From positions 1 through 18,122 of the forward strand of contig CALMFL010000256.1 of the NCBI GenBank assembly GCA_937862595.1: a DNA stretch of 18,122 nucleotides, read 5' to 3'. The notes under the pieces were generated by a model, which was not told the DNA's origin, did no database searches, and saw nothing but the letters and a program-made list of their open reading frames with translations. Position numbers and translations under genes: made by a program. Every line of letters starts with the position of its first letter. Position 1 is the stretch's first letter. Of this stretch, positions 1 through 7,333 are shown one piece after another. The DNA is from an uncultured Fidelibacterota bacterium. GTDB taxonomy: Bacteria; Fidelibacterota; Fidelibacteria; Fidelibacterales; Fidelibacteraceae.

Positions 1-1
1 T

Positions 2-1831
2 CAGATCGCGGCGCAGTGGACCGAAGAGTCCATCGCCGCGGAAGATGCCGTCGCTTTCAGGAACGGCCGCCAGGTGATCCCGATACGCGCCTCCCGAAAA
101 TCGAAGGCGCCCGGGATCATTCACGATCAGTCCCAGACGGGCCAAACCGTCTATGTGGAGCCCATGGTCATCGTTGAGATGAACAATGACCTGTATCAGG
201 CCCGGCAGGCCGAGCATGCGGAAGTCCACAGGATATTGCTTGAGATCACCGGAAAAGTACGGGAATACGTTCCGGCTGTCGAGGCCCTTGTCCGGATGAT
301 GGAAAAACTCGACCTTATTCATGCAAAAGGGCAGCTGTCGATCGCGTATCACTGCGATATGCCAGGATATTCGACGCGCCATCTTCATATCAGGAACGGC
401 AGGAACCTGGAACTTCATTTTACCCGCGAGCCGGTCCCGCTCAACCTTAGTCTGCCCGAGGACAAGTGCGGCATTATCATTACCGGACCGAATGCGGGCG
501 GCAAGACCGTAACCCTTAAAACGATCGGCCTTCTTGCCGTCATGAACCAGGCCGGCATGCTGATCCCCGCGGAGGCTTCGTCCCTGCTTCCGGAATACGA
601 TCAGATCTTTGTCGATATCGGCGACGGGCAGTCTATCGACGGCGGGCTGTCTACCTTTTCATCTCATATTTTATCCCTGAAGCATATTGTGGAAAAAGCC
701 ACCCGCAGCAGCCTGGTGCTGATCGACGAACTGGGGACCGGCACGGATCCCGACGAAGGCGCCGCGCTGGCGGAAGGGCTGCTTAAGGTATTGAGCGAAC
801 GCGGCACGACCGTGATCGCCACCACGCACCACGGGGCCCTGAAAACCCTGGCCTTCGAAAACCCGCTCTTCGAGAACGGCAGCATGAATTTCAATGACCG
901 GAATCTTGAACCGAACTACGAATTCATCCTCGGTATTCCGGGAAGTTCCTATGCCATTGAGATCGCCACGCGTTACCGGCTGGATGAACGGGTCATCGCC
1001 CATGCCCGCGAACGGGTAGGGAAGCAGCGGGAAAAACTTGAGCGCCTGATCCTGGACCTGCAGCGAAAGATCGCGCGCTACGACCTGCAGCTCAAGGAGA
1101 CCCGGCAGCTGGAAAATGACTACCGCAATAAACTGGATTACATCAATGAAAAAAAGGGTGACATCGACCACAAATATAAACACGCCGAAAAAGAAGCCGT
1201 AAAAAGAGCGGATGCCATGATCGCGGACCTGCGGCGCGAACTGGAAGCCAGTATTCGCGAGATCCGCGAACGCCAGGCAAGCACCTCTGCGATCAAGAAT
1301 GCACAGACCGTCTTTCGTTCCGCGGAAAACCTTGTCCGGGAAAAGCGGGTGGAAAAGACCGATCCCCCCGCATCCAAACTGAAGCTCAGCGACCTTTCCG
1401 CCGGCATGGACGTTTACGTCGTCAGCCTGGGACAGAACGGACGCATCCTCGAAATTAATCAGAAAACCAAAAAAATATGGGTGGATGTCGACGGCTCGCG
1501 GCTTCGCCTGCAGGTGGACTGGCTGGAACCGCCCCGGAAGATCCGGCAAAGAACATTCACCTCGCTCACCTATTCGCAGGAAGGCAGCACATACCGGCTG
1601 GATCTTCGCGGAAAGCGTGCCGAGGACGCCCTGGCGGAAACGGATAAATTCATCGACCAAGCGGTTTTGTCGGTCATGTCACACCTTGAGATCCTTCACG
1701 GGACCGGGAACGGCATTCTTCAGAAGATCATCCATGACCTGCTTTCGAAAGACAGGCGTGTGGCCGATTATCAATTTGCCGCGCCCGAACAGGGCGGCGT
1801 GGGGGTGACCCTGGTAAAATTGCGCGAATAG
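2..1831 (+). CDS. mutS2: Endonuclease MutS2, 5'-truncated by window edge
   Basis: This is a MutS-family ATPase with a C-terminal Smr nuclease domain. Family members act in suppressing homologous recombination or in ribosome rescue, not classical mismatch repair. The frame is open from base 2, so the first part of the gene (roughly 170 residues of a usual ~780) lies outside the window. The first in-window ATG (74) is internal: upstream codons read RNGRQVIPIRA, a conserved MutS2 stretch. Counting from the ATG at 74, Walker A GPNAGGKT is at 138-145, the DIGDGQSI..STFSSH segment follows, and Walker B LVLIDELGTGTDP starts near 214. A charged coiled coil spans about 310-410. The Smr domain carries LDLRG (509-513) and HGTGNG (542-547), its usual nuclease motifs. 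The stop is TAG at 1829-1831. The flavodiiron gene follows 66 bp later on the same strand. No damage is seen. Confidence 0.96.
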   Translation, partial: QIAAQWTEESIAAEDAVAFRNGRQVIPIRASRKSKAPGIIHDQSQTGQTVYVEPMVIVEMNNDLYQARQAEHAEVHRILLEITGKVREYVPAVEALVRMMEKLDLIHAKGQLSIAYHCDMPGYSTRHLHIRNGRNLELHFTREPVPLNLSLPEDKCGIIITGPNAGGKTVTLKTIGLLAVMNQAGMLIPAEASSLLPEYDQIFVDIGDGQSIDGGLSTFSSHILSLKHIVEKATRSSLVLIDELGTGTDPDEGAALAEGLLKVLSERGTTVIATTHHGALKTLAFENPLFENGSMNFNDRNLEPNYEFILGIPGSSYAIEIATRYRLDERVIAHARERVGKQREKLERLILDLQRKIARYDLQLKETRQLENDYRNKLDYINEKKGDIDHKYKHAEKEAVKRADAMIADLRRELEASIREIRERQASTSAIKNAQTVFRSAENLVREKRVEKTDPPASKLKLSDLSAGMDVYVVSLGQNGRILEINQKTKKIWVDVDGSRLRLQVDWLEPPRKIRQRTFTSLTYSQEGSTYRLDLRGKRAEDALAETDKFIDQAVLSVMSHLEILHGTGNGILQKIIHDLLSKDRRVADYQFAAPEQGGVGVTLVKLRE

Positions 1832-1897
1832 TATTATCCTAGAATTTATGTTGTATATTATAGCTTGAATTGAAGTTTATCTTAGGGAGAACGACCC

Positions 1898-3088
1898 ATG
1901 AACCGCAACATCAGATTATCCGGAAATACCTATTATGTCGGGGTCAACGACCGCCGGACCCAATTATTTGAAAATCTCTGGCCCCTGCCGGAAGGTATTT
2001 CCTATAATGCCTATCTTATTAACGATGAAAAGACGGTACTTGTCGATACGGTTGAAGTGTCCAAAACCGAGCAGTTCATCCGGGAGATCCGGGCGATCCT
2101 GGGTCAAAAGCCCCTGGACTACCTGATCGTCAATCATACCGAACCCGACCATTCGGGCGCTCTGATCGCCCTGCTGAAAGAATTTCCCGGGCTTTGTGTC
2201 GTCGGGAATCGTGTCACCTTCCGTTTCCTGGACGGTTTTTACGGCAACTGCCCCAATAAGAAGATCGTGGAACACGGCGATGTTCTTTCAACGGGAGAAC
2301 ACACCCTGCGATTCATCGCCACGCCGATGATCCACTGGCCCGAGACCATGATGACCTTTGATGAAACCGACGGCATTTTGTTTTCCGGAGATGCTTTCGG
2401 CAGTTTCAAAACGCTGGACGGCGGTATTTTTGACGACGAGGTCGACCTCGGCGCCTACGAGGATGAAATGCGAAGGTATTATTCCAATATCGTCGGTAAG
2501 TACGGGAAAAATGTTCAGCGGGCTTACGAACTGCTGCGGGACGTTCCGATCAAAATGATCGCCTCTACGCACGGACCGGTATTCCGGAACGATCCCGGCT
2601 GGGTCCTGTCGCGCTACGACGCCTGGAGTCAGGAAAACACCCTCCCCGGCGCCGTGGTGATCTTTGGCTCCATGTACGGGCATACGGAGGAGATGGCGGA
2701 TCATACCGCGCGAAAACTTAAGGAATCCGGCGTTCCGGAGGTACTTGTTTTCGATGCGTCCAAAACGCATTCCTCCTATATTTTAAGCGCGGTGTGGAAA
2801 TACAGCGCCGTTGTCCTGGCGTCTCCCGCTTATAATAACGACCTGTTCCCCTCGGTCAAGACCGTCGTCGACAAATTCCTCGAAAGAAAAATGAGAAGCC
2901 GGTACGTGGCCGTTATCGGCACCGCGACCTGGAGCGGCGGCGGCGTTAAAACCCTGAAGGAACTGACCGGCATTCTGGGCTGGGACCTGGTGGGTGATCC
3001 GGTCGAGGCAAAATACGGCGCATCCGAAGAGGACCTTGCGCAATGTGCCGCTCTGGCAAAGACACTGGCCGAACGCATCCTGAAATAA
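1898..3088 (+). CDS. Flavodiiron protein (A-type flavoprotein, FprA family)
   Basis: This is a cytoplasmic diiron-flavin enzyme that reduces O2 to water and/or NO to N2O, usually with electrons from rubredoxin. It is typical of anaerobes and microaerophiles. The metallo-beta-lactamase-like domain (about 1-245) has all the expected diiron ligands: H80, E82, D84 and H85 in HTEPDH, then H146, D165 and H225. The flavodoxin domain (about 250-396) has the FMN phosphate loop GSMYGHTEE near 257-265. At 396 residues it is the standard two-domain length with no fused rubredoxin or flavin reductase, so an external electron donor is needed. The start is ATG 1898 with AGGGAGA at 1884-1890, 7 nt upstream. 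It ends 18 bp before a strong hairpin terminator. O2 versus NO preference cannot be read from sequence alone. Confidence 0.95.
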   Translation: MNRNIRLSGNTYYVGVNDRRTQLFENLWPLPEGISYNAYLINDEKTVLVDTVEVSKTEQFIREIRAILGQKPLDYLIVNHTEPDHSGALIALLKEFPGLCVVGNRVTFRFLDGFYGNCPNKKIVEHGDVLSTGEHTLRFIATPMIHWPETMMTFDETDGILFSGDAFGSFKTLDGGIFDDEVDLGAYEDEMRRYYSNIVGKYGKNVQRAYELLRDVPIKMIASTHGPVFRNDPGWVLSRYDAWSQENTLPGAVVIFGSMYGHTEEMADHTARKLKESGVPEVLVFDASKTHSSYILSAVWKYSAVVLASPAYNNDLFPSVKTVVDKFLERKMRSRYVAVIGTATWSGGGVKTLKELTGILGWDLVGDPVEAKYGASEEDLAQCAALAKTLAERILK

Positions 3089-3106
3089 GCAAAACGACGG
3101 CCCAAT

Positions 3107-3144
3107 AAAAAAGCCCCGCATTTGAAGATCTGCGGGGCTTTTTT
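3107..3144. terminator. Bidirectional rho-independent terminator
   Basis: A perfect 9-bp stem (AGCCCCGCA at 3112-3120 pairing with TGCGGGGCT at 3131-3139) encloses a 10-nt loop. It has an A-run on the left (3107-3112) and a T-run on the right (3139-3144), so it works in both directions. It lies between the converging flavodiiron gene (+) and the last Spy-like gene (-) and probably ends both transcripts. Confidence 0.93.
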
Positions 3145-3162
3145 GTATCGATGGATGGATAC

Positions 3163-3696
3163 TTACTTTTTAGGGGGTGTGTTTCCATAGGAGCATTCGC
3201 CGTTTTGGCCTCTGCCGCCTTTGGCCTTGCCGCCGTGCATATTTCCACCCGGTTTCATACCTGGCTTATCGCAGCCATTCATTGCCATTCCCTGACGAAG
3301 ACCCAGTTTCTGATACTTTTCCTCGCCGACGATCGCGCGCACCTCGATCTGGTGTTTTAACCGTTCCGCGGCGAGCGATGCCGTCACTTCATTCTTCCGG
3401 GCAAGCTTGCCGCTGATGTCTTTCTCGCTTTTCCCGGCAAGGATCAGCTGGTCTATCTCGATCTGCAGCACCTTAAGGTCCGCACGCAGCGGGATCGCCT
3501 TTTTTTCAAATTCAACCCTGGCCTTCTGAACCTTTGCCTGCTCTTCTTCGGTCAGGATTTGCATCGCCGGCATCCGGTCCATCATACCCCCGTTCATGGG
3601 GCGGCCCGGGGAATCGTTTCGGTAGCCTTTACCGGCGAAAGCCAGTCCGGCAACCAAGAGGGCCACCGTTGTGATGAGAAGTGTCTTACGCTTCAT
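3163..3696 (-). CDS. Spy/CpxP-like periplasmic protein, Met/Gly/His-rich tail
   Basis: This is a predicted periplasmic helical protein of the Spy/CpxP/ZraP-like class (periplasmic chaperone or metal sensor). Residues 1-21 form a signal peptide (MKRKTLLITTVALLVAGLAFA, cut before GKG). Two helical segments follow: ILTEEEQAKVQ (47-57), a variant of the LTxxQ motif, and VRAIVGEEKYQKL (119-131), which fits the second repeat. A Met-rich stretch flanks the N side (M34, M38, M39, M42, M45). The tail (137-177) is rich in Gly, Lys and Met with M137, M139, C142, M147, M153, H154 and C168, which looks suited to soft-metal binding. The start is ATG 3696 with AGGAGA just upstream. It is 25 bp downstream of a second Spy-like gene and is last in the sigma/anti-sigma cluster. 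The family is clear; chaperone versus metal-sensor role is inference. Confidence 0.82.
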   Translation of the reverse strand: MKRKTLLITTVALLVAGLAFAGKGYRNDSPGRPMNGGMMDRMPAMQILTEEEQAKVQKARVEFEKKAIPLRADLKVLQIEIDQLILAGKSEKDISGKLARKNEVTASLAAERLKHQIEVRAIVGEEKYQKLGLRQGMAMNGCDKPGMKPGGNMHGGKAKGGRGQNGECSYGNTPPKK

Positions 3697-3721
3697 GTTT
3701 ATCTCCTTTTATTTGTTTTTT

Positions 3722-4228
3722 TTATTTGTTTTTCCACTGACGCCATTCAATTTTCTTTTTGGGGTGCTCTTTATGCTCTCCCTGATAACGGTCCTTCAGT
3801 TCCCGGGAAAGCTCCATCCGGAACCGCTGTTCAAAAAAGATGAACTTAACGACCTGGTCCGGATCCAGGAAGGTTTCCACCTTTGCATAGAGTTCGTCGT
3901 CGAGCTTAAGCTCATCAAGATGAAGCCGCTTGACCTCCGCGAGAAAATATTCCTGGTCTTTTTTAGTAAACGCGTCTTCATGATAAGCCCGTTCACAGAG
4001 CACCATCATTTTTTCATGCAGCTGGCGCTTTGCTTCACGATAGGGATGCATGATGGGAAACAATTTTTCCGCCTGTTCGGATGTGAGCTTAAGATCCTCC
4101 GTCATCCTGAACACCATATATTGATAATACTGCGGAGCGGGTTCGGGACCGTTCTGCATTCTTCCGGCCGCGAACAGATTCCCGGTCAGCATGAACGCGA
4201 TCACGATCAATAAAAGTCCTTTTTTCAT
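3722..4228 (-). CDS. Spy/CpxP-like (LTxxQ) periplasmic protein
   Basis: This is a 168-residue exported helical protein. Residues 1-20 are a signal peptide (MKKGLLLIVIAFMLTGNLFA). The mature part has an exact LTxxQ motif (LTSEQ, 48-52) and a second related segment, LDPDQVVKF (121-129), followed by FFEQRFRMELSREL. This is the usual pattern of a small helical family often encoded beside ECF sigma and anti-sigma genes. A basic, charged tail (about 145-168) ends the protein. I chose ATG 4228 because AAGGAG lies about 8 nt upstream and the signal peptide begins there; a TTG at 4255 would add nine residues before the signal peptide and is rejected. The gene starts 23 bp after the anti-sigma stop codon, so it is very likely cotranscribed with it. 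A role in sensing envelope stress or protecting periplasmic proteins is inferred from family and position. Confidence 0.8.
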   Translation of the reverse strand: MKKGLLLIVIAFMLTGNLFAAGRMQNGPEPAPQYYQYMVFRMTEDLKLTSEQAEKLFPIMHPYREAKRQLHEKMMVLCERAYHEDAFTKKDQEYFLAEVKRLHLDELKLDDELYAKVETFLDPDQVVKFIFFEQRFRMELSRELKDRYQGEHKEHPKKKIEWRQWKNK

Positions 4229-4251
4229 ATGATTCTCCTTCGGGCGATCTT

Positions 4252-4695
4252 TCAAAACAGTTCTCCCAGGGTTTCAAGGTTCCCGTACCGGGCCAGATAG
4301 TCTATCATGTTTTCTTCGTCAAGCGTGATCTCGGGCAGGATCGCGGCATCGGACTGGAGGAACAGGACCTCATCCGATACATTCGCGATATCTGCGGCCA
4401 CGGGTTTGATCTCAAAGAGGGAAACGAAAGCCAGCATCATGACGGCGGCCAGGGTCGTGACCCGGCGGGACCAGACAAACACATCGTGCCGCCGCATTTT
4501 TTTGTGAATATTCTTAATGTTCGATTCGTGCCGCGGCGCCGGAAGTTCTATCTCCGCCTCATCCTGAATGTTCTGAAAGATGTGAAAGAGCATGCTGCAT
4601 GACGGACAGGATCTCAGGTGAGCCCGGGCTTCCGGAAACCTTTCCGCGTTTTCCTGTAATTCCGGAAACAACTCTTGTACATGTTCACATTTCAT
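4252..4695 (-). CDS. Zinc-binding (ZAS-type) membrane anti-sigma factor
   Basis: This 147-residue protein is the predicted inhibitor of the ECF sigma factor encoded immediately upstream. The cytoplasmic N-terminus carries the zinc-binding anti-sigma signature H26-x3-C30-x2-C33 (HLRSCPSC), with C3 as a likely fourth ligand. A single membrane segment lies at about 79-96 (VTTLAAVMMLAFVSLFEI). The C-terminal ~50 residues, acidic and probably periplasmic, could receive the signal. Its ATG (4695) overlaps the sigma TGA in a 4-bp ATGA (4692-4695), which suggests translational coupling and matched stoichiometry. The next gene, an exported LTxxQ protein, starts 23 bp downstream. Identification rests on the motif, topology and operon position; the sequence is otherwise diverged. 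Confidence 0.88.
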   Translation of the reverse strand: MKCEHVQELFPELQENAERFPEARAHLRSCPSCSMLFHIFQNIQDEAEIELPAPRHESNIKNIHKKMRRHDVFVWSRRVTTLAAVMMLAFVSLFEIKPVAADIANVSDEVLFLQSDAAILPEITLDEENMIDYLARYGNLETLGELF

Positions 4696-5162
4696 TTTAC
4701 GACCTGCTGTAATTTTTTTATTGCCTTGTGGTATAGGACTTTTGCACTGTTCTCGCTTGTTTTCAATTTCTCGGCCACTTCCCGGAATGAACGTTTTTCA
4801 TAAATTCGCAGTTCGACCACCTTGCGCTCGGTCTCTGTCAGATGGCGCAGCCACTCCGCCTGAAAAACCTTCTTTTCGCTTTCTTCCGTGTCGCCGGCAT
4901 ACTGTTCATCAAGATATTCGTTCCATCCCGAGGTCTTGTTGCGGGTGACAAAATTCAAGGCGTGATGCGTGGCAATGCTTCTGAGCCAGGTATAGGGCGA
5001 TGATTCGCCCCGAAAGCTCGAACGTTTCTTATAAGCCTTCAAAAAAACATCCTGGGTACAGTCCAGTGCATCGTCTTCATTTCCCACGATATGAAAGATC
5101 GTTGCGTAGATCCGGTCATGGTAATCGTTAATCCATGTTTCAAATTCTGTTCTTCTTACCAT
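4692..5162 (-). CDS. ECF-type RNA polymerase sigma factor
   Basis: This is a 156-residue group IV (ECF) sigma-70 factor that directs RNA polymerase to a stress regulon. Region 2 covers about 10-70, with the core-binding and -10 recognition stretch around DALDCTQDVFLKAYK (31-45). Region 4 covers about 105-153, with the helix-turn-helix in EKRSFREVAEKLKTSENSAKV (122-142), which reads the -35 element. There is no region 1.1 or 3, as expected for ECF sigmas. The start is ATG 5162. The 66-bp gap to rmuC contains an imperfect 10-bp direct repeat but no promoter I can call with confidence. The gene overlaps its anti-sigma by 4 bp. The ECF subgroup cannot be assigned by eye. Confidence 0.95.
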   Translation of the reverse strand: MVRRTEFETWINDYHDRIYATIFHIVGNEDDALDCTQDVFLKAYKKRSSFRGESSPYTWLRSIATHHALNFVTRNKTSGWNEYLDEQYAGDTEESEKKVFQAEWLRHLTETERKVVELRIYEKRSFREVAEKLKTSENSAKVLYHKAIKKLQQVVK

Positions 5163-5186
5163 GTCCTAACCTGTTACTCAATCATA

Positions 5187-5206
5187 AGACCCGCAACTGC
5201 CCGCAA
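5187..5206. repeat. Tandem imperfect 10-bp repeat upstream of ECF sigma gene
   Basis: On the - strand the segment reads TTGCGGGCAG then TTGCGGGTCT, two adjacent 10-mers sharing eight bases, ending 24 bp before the sigma start. One helical turn of spacing suits a binding site for a regulator or an autoregulated promoter element, but the short length makes chance possible. Confidence 0.35.
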
Positions 5207-5228
5207 TGTTAACAAATTATTTTATAAA

Positions 5229-6410
5229 TTACTGTGACGTGGGGAGTTCCTTCGTGGCACGCGCACCCATTTCCTTGATCTCATTGGCGCGGTTGATCAA
5301 ATTTCCCCGTCCGGTGCTGAGTTTATTTACCGCAGAATCATAGGTTCTTTGGGTAAGCTGCAGCTGCTTCCCGATCTTCTCGAGATCTTCGTAAAACGAT
5401 ACGAATTTATCGTAAAGGGCACCGCTCTTACTTGCGATCTCCAGCGCATTCTTGGCCTGATTTTCCTGCTGCCAGATAAAGGATACCGTCCGCAGGGATG
5501 CCAGAAGCGACGAGGGTCCGATCATAATGACGTTCTTCTTGATCGCGTACTGGTATAAGGAAAGGTCGTTTTCCATCACGGTGGTAAAAGCCCCCTCGAC
5601 CGGGACGAACATGAACACGTAGTCGGGCGAGAAGATATTGTTGAGATTCTGATAATGTTTTTCGTGCAATCCGTCGATATGGCGTTTCATAGAAAGGATC
5701 AGGGATTTCTTATACTTCTGAACATCGGTTTCATTGTCGGCATGCAGGTATTTTTCATAATCGACGAAAGAAACCTTGGAATCGATGACCAGATGCTTAT
5801 CCTCCGGCAGTTTGATCAGGACATCCGGCTGCAGGCGTCCGCTTTCTTCACTGAAAGATGTTTGGGTCTCGTATTCCATTCCCTTTCTCAGCCCGGACAT
5901 TTCCAGAAGCCGTTCCAGGATCAGCTCGCCCCAATTGCCTTGTTTTTTATTGTCGCCCTTCAACGCGCGCGTCAGATTGCTGGTCTCTTCCGTGATGACC
6001 TGGTTGAGCTTCTGCAGTTCTTCGATCCGGGTTGTCAATATTGTCATTCTGTCAGTCGTTCCCGTATGCAGTTCCTCGATTTTTTTTCGGAATTGCTCGA
6101 TATCCTTTCCGATCGGCTCCAGAACGAATTTCATTTTGTCCGTACTCTTTTTATCCTTCTCGTCAAATATTCTGTTCGCAAGATTTTCAAATTTTTCGCT
6201 CAGGGCTTTCTGCATCGTCTCGTTTTCAAGGGTGTTCTCTTTTAAAATGCGGTTCTCGGTTTCAAGGCGAATCGTTTGATTGACTGCGTCGTTCCTGAGT
6301 TTTCGTTCTTCCTCGATCGTGATCCTGTCCTTTTTCCTGATCCACAGAAACATGAGCAGCACGAGCAGCGCGCCCGTGACAGCACCGGAAATGAACAGTA
6401 TAACTTCCAT
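5229..6410 (-). CDS. rmuC: DNA recombination protein RmuC
   Basis: RmuC is a predicted nuclease-fold protein that limits recombination at inverted repeats; its biochemistry is poorly defined. At 393 residues it is near the usual family length. An N-terminal membrane anchor (about 3-24) is followed by a long coiled coil (about 30-150). The conserved core begins with QGNWGELILERLLEMSGL (157-174). The PD-(D/E)xK-like signature is visible as LQPDVLIKLP..LVIDSKVS (193-214), with D196, D210 and K212. FMFVPVEGAF (266-275) and IMIGPSSLLA (295-304) are further family hallmarks. The start is ATG 6410 with GAGGT upstream on the coding strand. It sits 28 bp after the cyclase gene and 66 bp before the sigma gene; no functional link to either is evident. 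Confidence 0.95.
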   Translation of the reverse strand: MEVILFISGAVTGALLVLLMFLWIRKKDRITIEEERKLRNDAVNQTIRLETENRILKENTLENETMQKALSEKFENLANRIFDEKDKKSTDKMKFVLEPIGKDIEQFRKKIEELHTGTTDRMTILTTRIEELQKLNQVITEETSNLTRALKGDNKKQGNWGELILERLLEMSGLRKGMEYETQTSFSEESGRLQPDVLIKLPEDKHLVIDSKVSFVDYEKYLHADNETDVQKYKKSLILSMKRHIDGLHEKHYQNLNNIFSPDYVFMFVPVEGAFTTVMENDLSLYQYAIKKNVIMIGPSSLLASLRTVSFIWQQENQAKNALEIASKSGALYDKFVSFYEDLEKIGKQLQLTQRTYDSAVNKLSTGRGNLINRANEIKEMGARATKELPTSQ

Positions 6411-6438
6411 AATACCTCGATTCTTATTTCTGCAGGCC

Positions 6439-7221
6439 TCAGCCCCCGTCAGGGAGGTCAGCCTGATTCTGCCGGCACTTTTCGATCATCAGATAACTGG
6501 CCCGGTCCTCGCTGACCTGAAGAAAGCAGCGGATGGCCTCATCCCATTTCCCCTGGAAGTAATACTCGAGCCCCTGCTCATAGCGTTCCTTCCTGAGAAT
6601 GATCCCGCGGTCATAACCCTCCGGCATATACAGCACTTCATAAATGCGCAGCAGCTCCGAACAACCGTCGATATCGATCATATCCAGTCTGCGCGTGACG
6701 ATATTTCTCTTAATATAACCAAATACGCTTTCATCTATCAAGATATTCGTTTCATATTTTTTATTAATTTTCTGAAGGCGGGATGCGATATTCACGGTCT
6801 TGCCCATCACGGTATACTCCGTGTTTCCGTTCATGTCAAAGAAACAGGCATACAGCGGTCCCGTGCATAATCCGATCCGTGCGGAAAGCGGCACTTTGAA
6901 TTGATTGATAAGCACCGGGTTCAACGCTTCAAGCTCCCGCATCATTTTCAGGGCGCATTTGACGGCGTTATGGGCATGCTCGGAATTTTGAGAATCATGT
7001 CCGAACACCGCCATAATGGCGTCCCCCTGCACCTGGCATATATGACCCGAAAACGACGAAACGCAGAGCGCCAGGGGATCCATGACTTTTTTTATGAACA
7101 GGTAGGTTTCCCGCGGCGTGAGTATCTCCGAAATACCCAGGAAATTTTTAATATCCAGGAACAGTACCGTTCCCTCCATGTCACCGACAATAAAATCCTT
7201 CATAGCTCCTTTTTCCTTCAT
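6439..7221 (-). CDS. Class III adenylate/guanylate cyclase-domain protein
   Basis: This is a predicted soluble nucleotide cyclase making cAMP or cGMP. The catalytic domain (about 16-200) has both metal-binding aspartates, D23 in VLFLDIKNF and D67 in VQGDAIMAVFG, and the transition-state pair N144 and R148 in GKTVNIASRL. The purine-selecting lysine expected three residues before the GD pair is Q63, so substrate choice is uncertain. The C-terminal ~60 residues (KERYEQGLEYYFQGKWDEAI..) look like one or two TPR-like helical hairpins common after such domains. There is no membrane or receiver domain. Two starts are possible: ATG 7221 (GGGGG 8 nt upstream) and ATG 7203 (AGGAG 4-5 nt upstream); I kept the longer. 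It is preceded by the window's largest gap (112 bp), so it may have its own promoter. Confidence 0.88.
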   Translation of the reverse strand: MKEKGAMKDFIVGDMEGTVLFLDIKNFLGISEILTPRETYLFIKKVMDPLALCVSSFSGHICQVQGDAIMAVFGHDSQNSEHAHNAVKCALKMMRELEALNPVLINQFKVPLSARIGLCTGPLYACFFDMNGNTEYTVMGKTVNIASRLQKINKKYETNILIDESVFGYIKRNIVTRRLDMIDIDGCSELLRIYEVLYMPEGYDRGIILRKERYEQGLEYYFQGKWDEAIRCFLQVSEDRASYLMIEKCRQNQADLPDGG

Positions 7222-7266
7222 TGGCGTATCCCCCTTATTGATTGTTTGACAACGCTAACATAAAAT

Positions 7267-7333
7267 AAACCGGAAATTCCCCATGGTTCTGCAAGCTGCC
7301 GAAATCCTTTGAGATCCTGTAACGATCCGGTTT
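7267..7333. repeat. Weak inverted repeat in the 112-bp intergenic gap
   Basis: AAACCGGA (7267-7274) and TCCGGTTT (7326-7333) are perfect complements separated by 51 bp, lying between the CBM9-like gene and the cyclase gene. The loop is long and there is no clean T-run, so this is at best a weak terminator or chance. I see no other feature in this gap. Confidence 0.25.

Noticed and set aside
671..1660. 329-codon open frame on the - strand
   Set aside because: It lies wholly antisense to mutS2, whose motifs are intact. The translation shows no domain, and it is a codon-bias shadow.
1832..1897. Possible promoter for the flavodiiron gene (AT-rich TATATTATA)
   Set aside because: No -35 element at acceptable spacing for either sigma-70 or the Bacteroidota-type consensus; cotranscription with mutS2 is equally possible.
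4229..4255. TTG start adding nine residues to the second Spy-like protein
   Set aside because: ATG 4228 has a proper AAGGAG and begins exactly at the signal peptide; the TTG adds a polar stretch ahead of it.
7222..7333. Terminator or riboswitch in the largest intergenic gap
   Set aside because: Only an 8-bp inverted repeat with a 51-bp loop and no T-run; no structured RNA pattern is evident.
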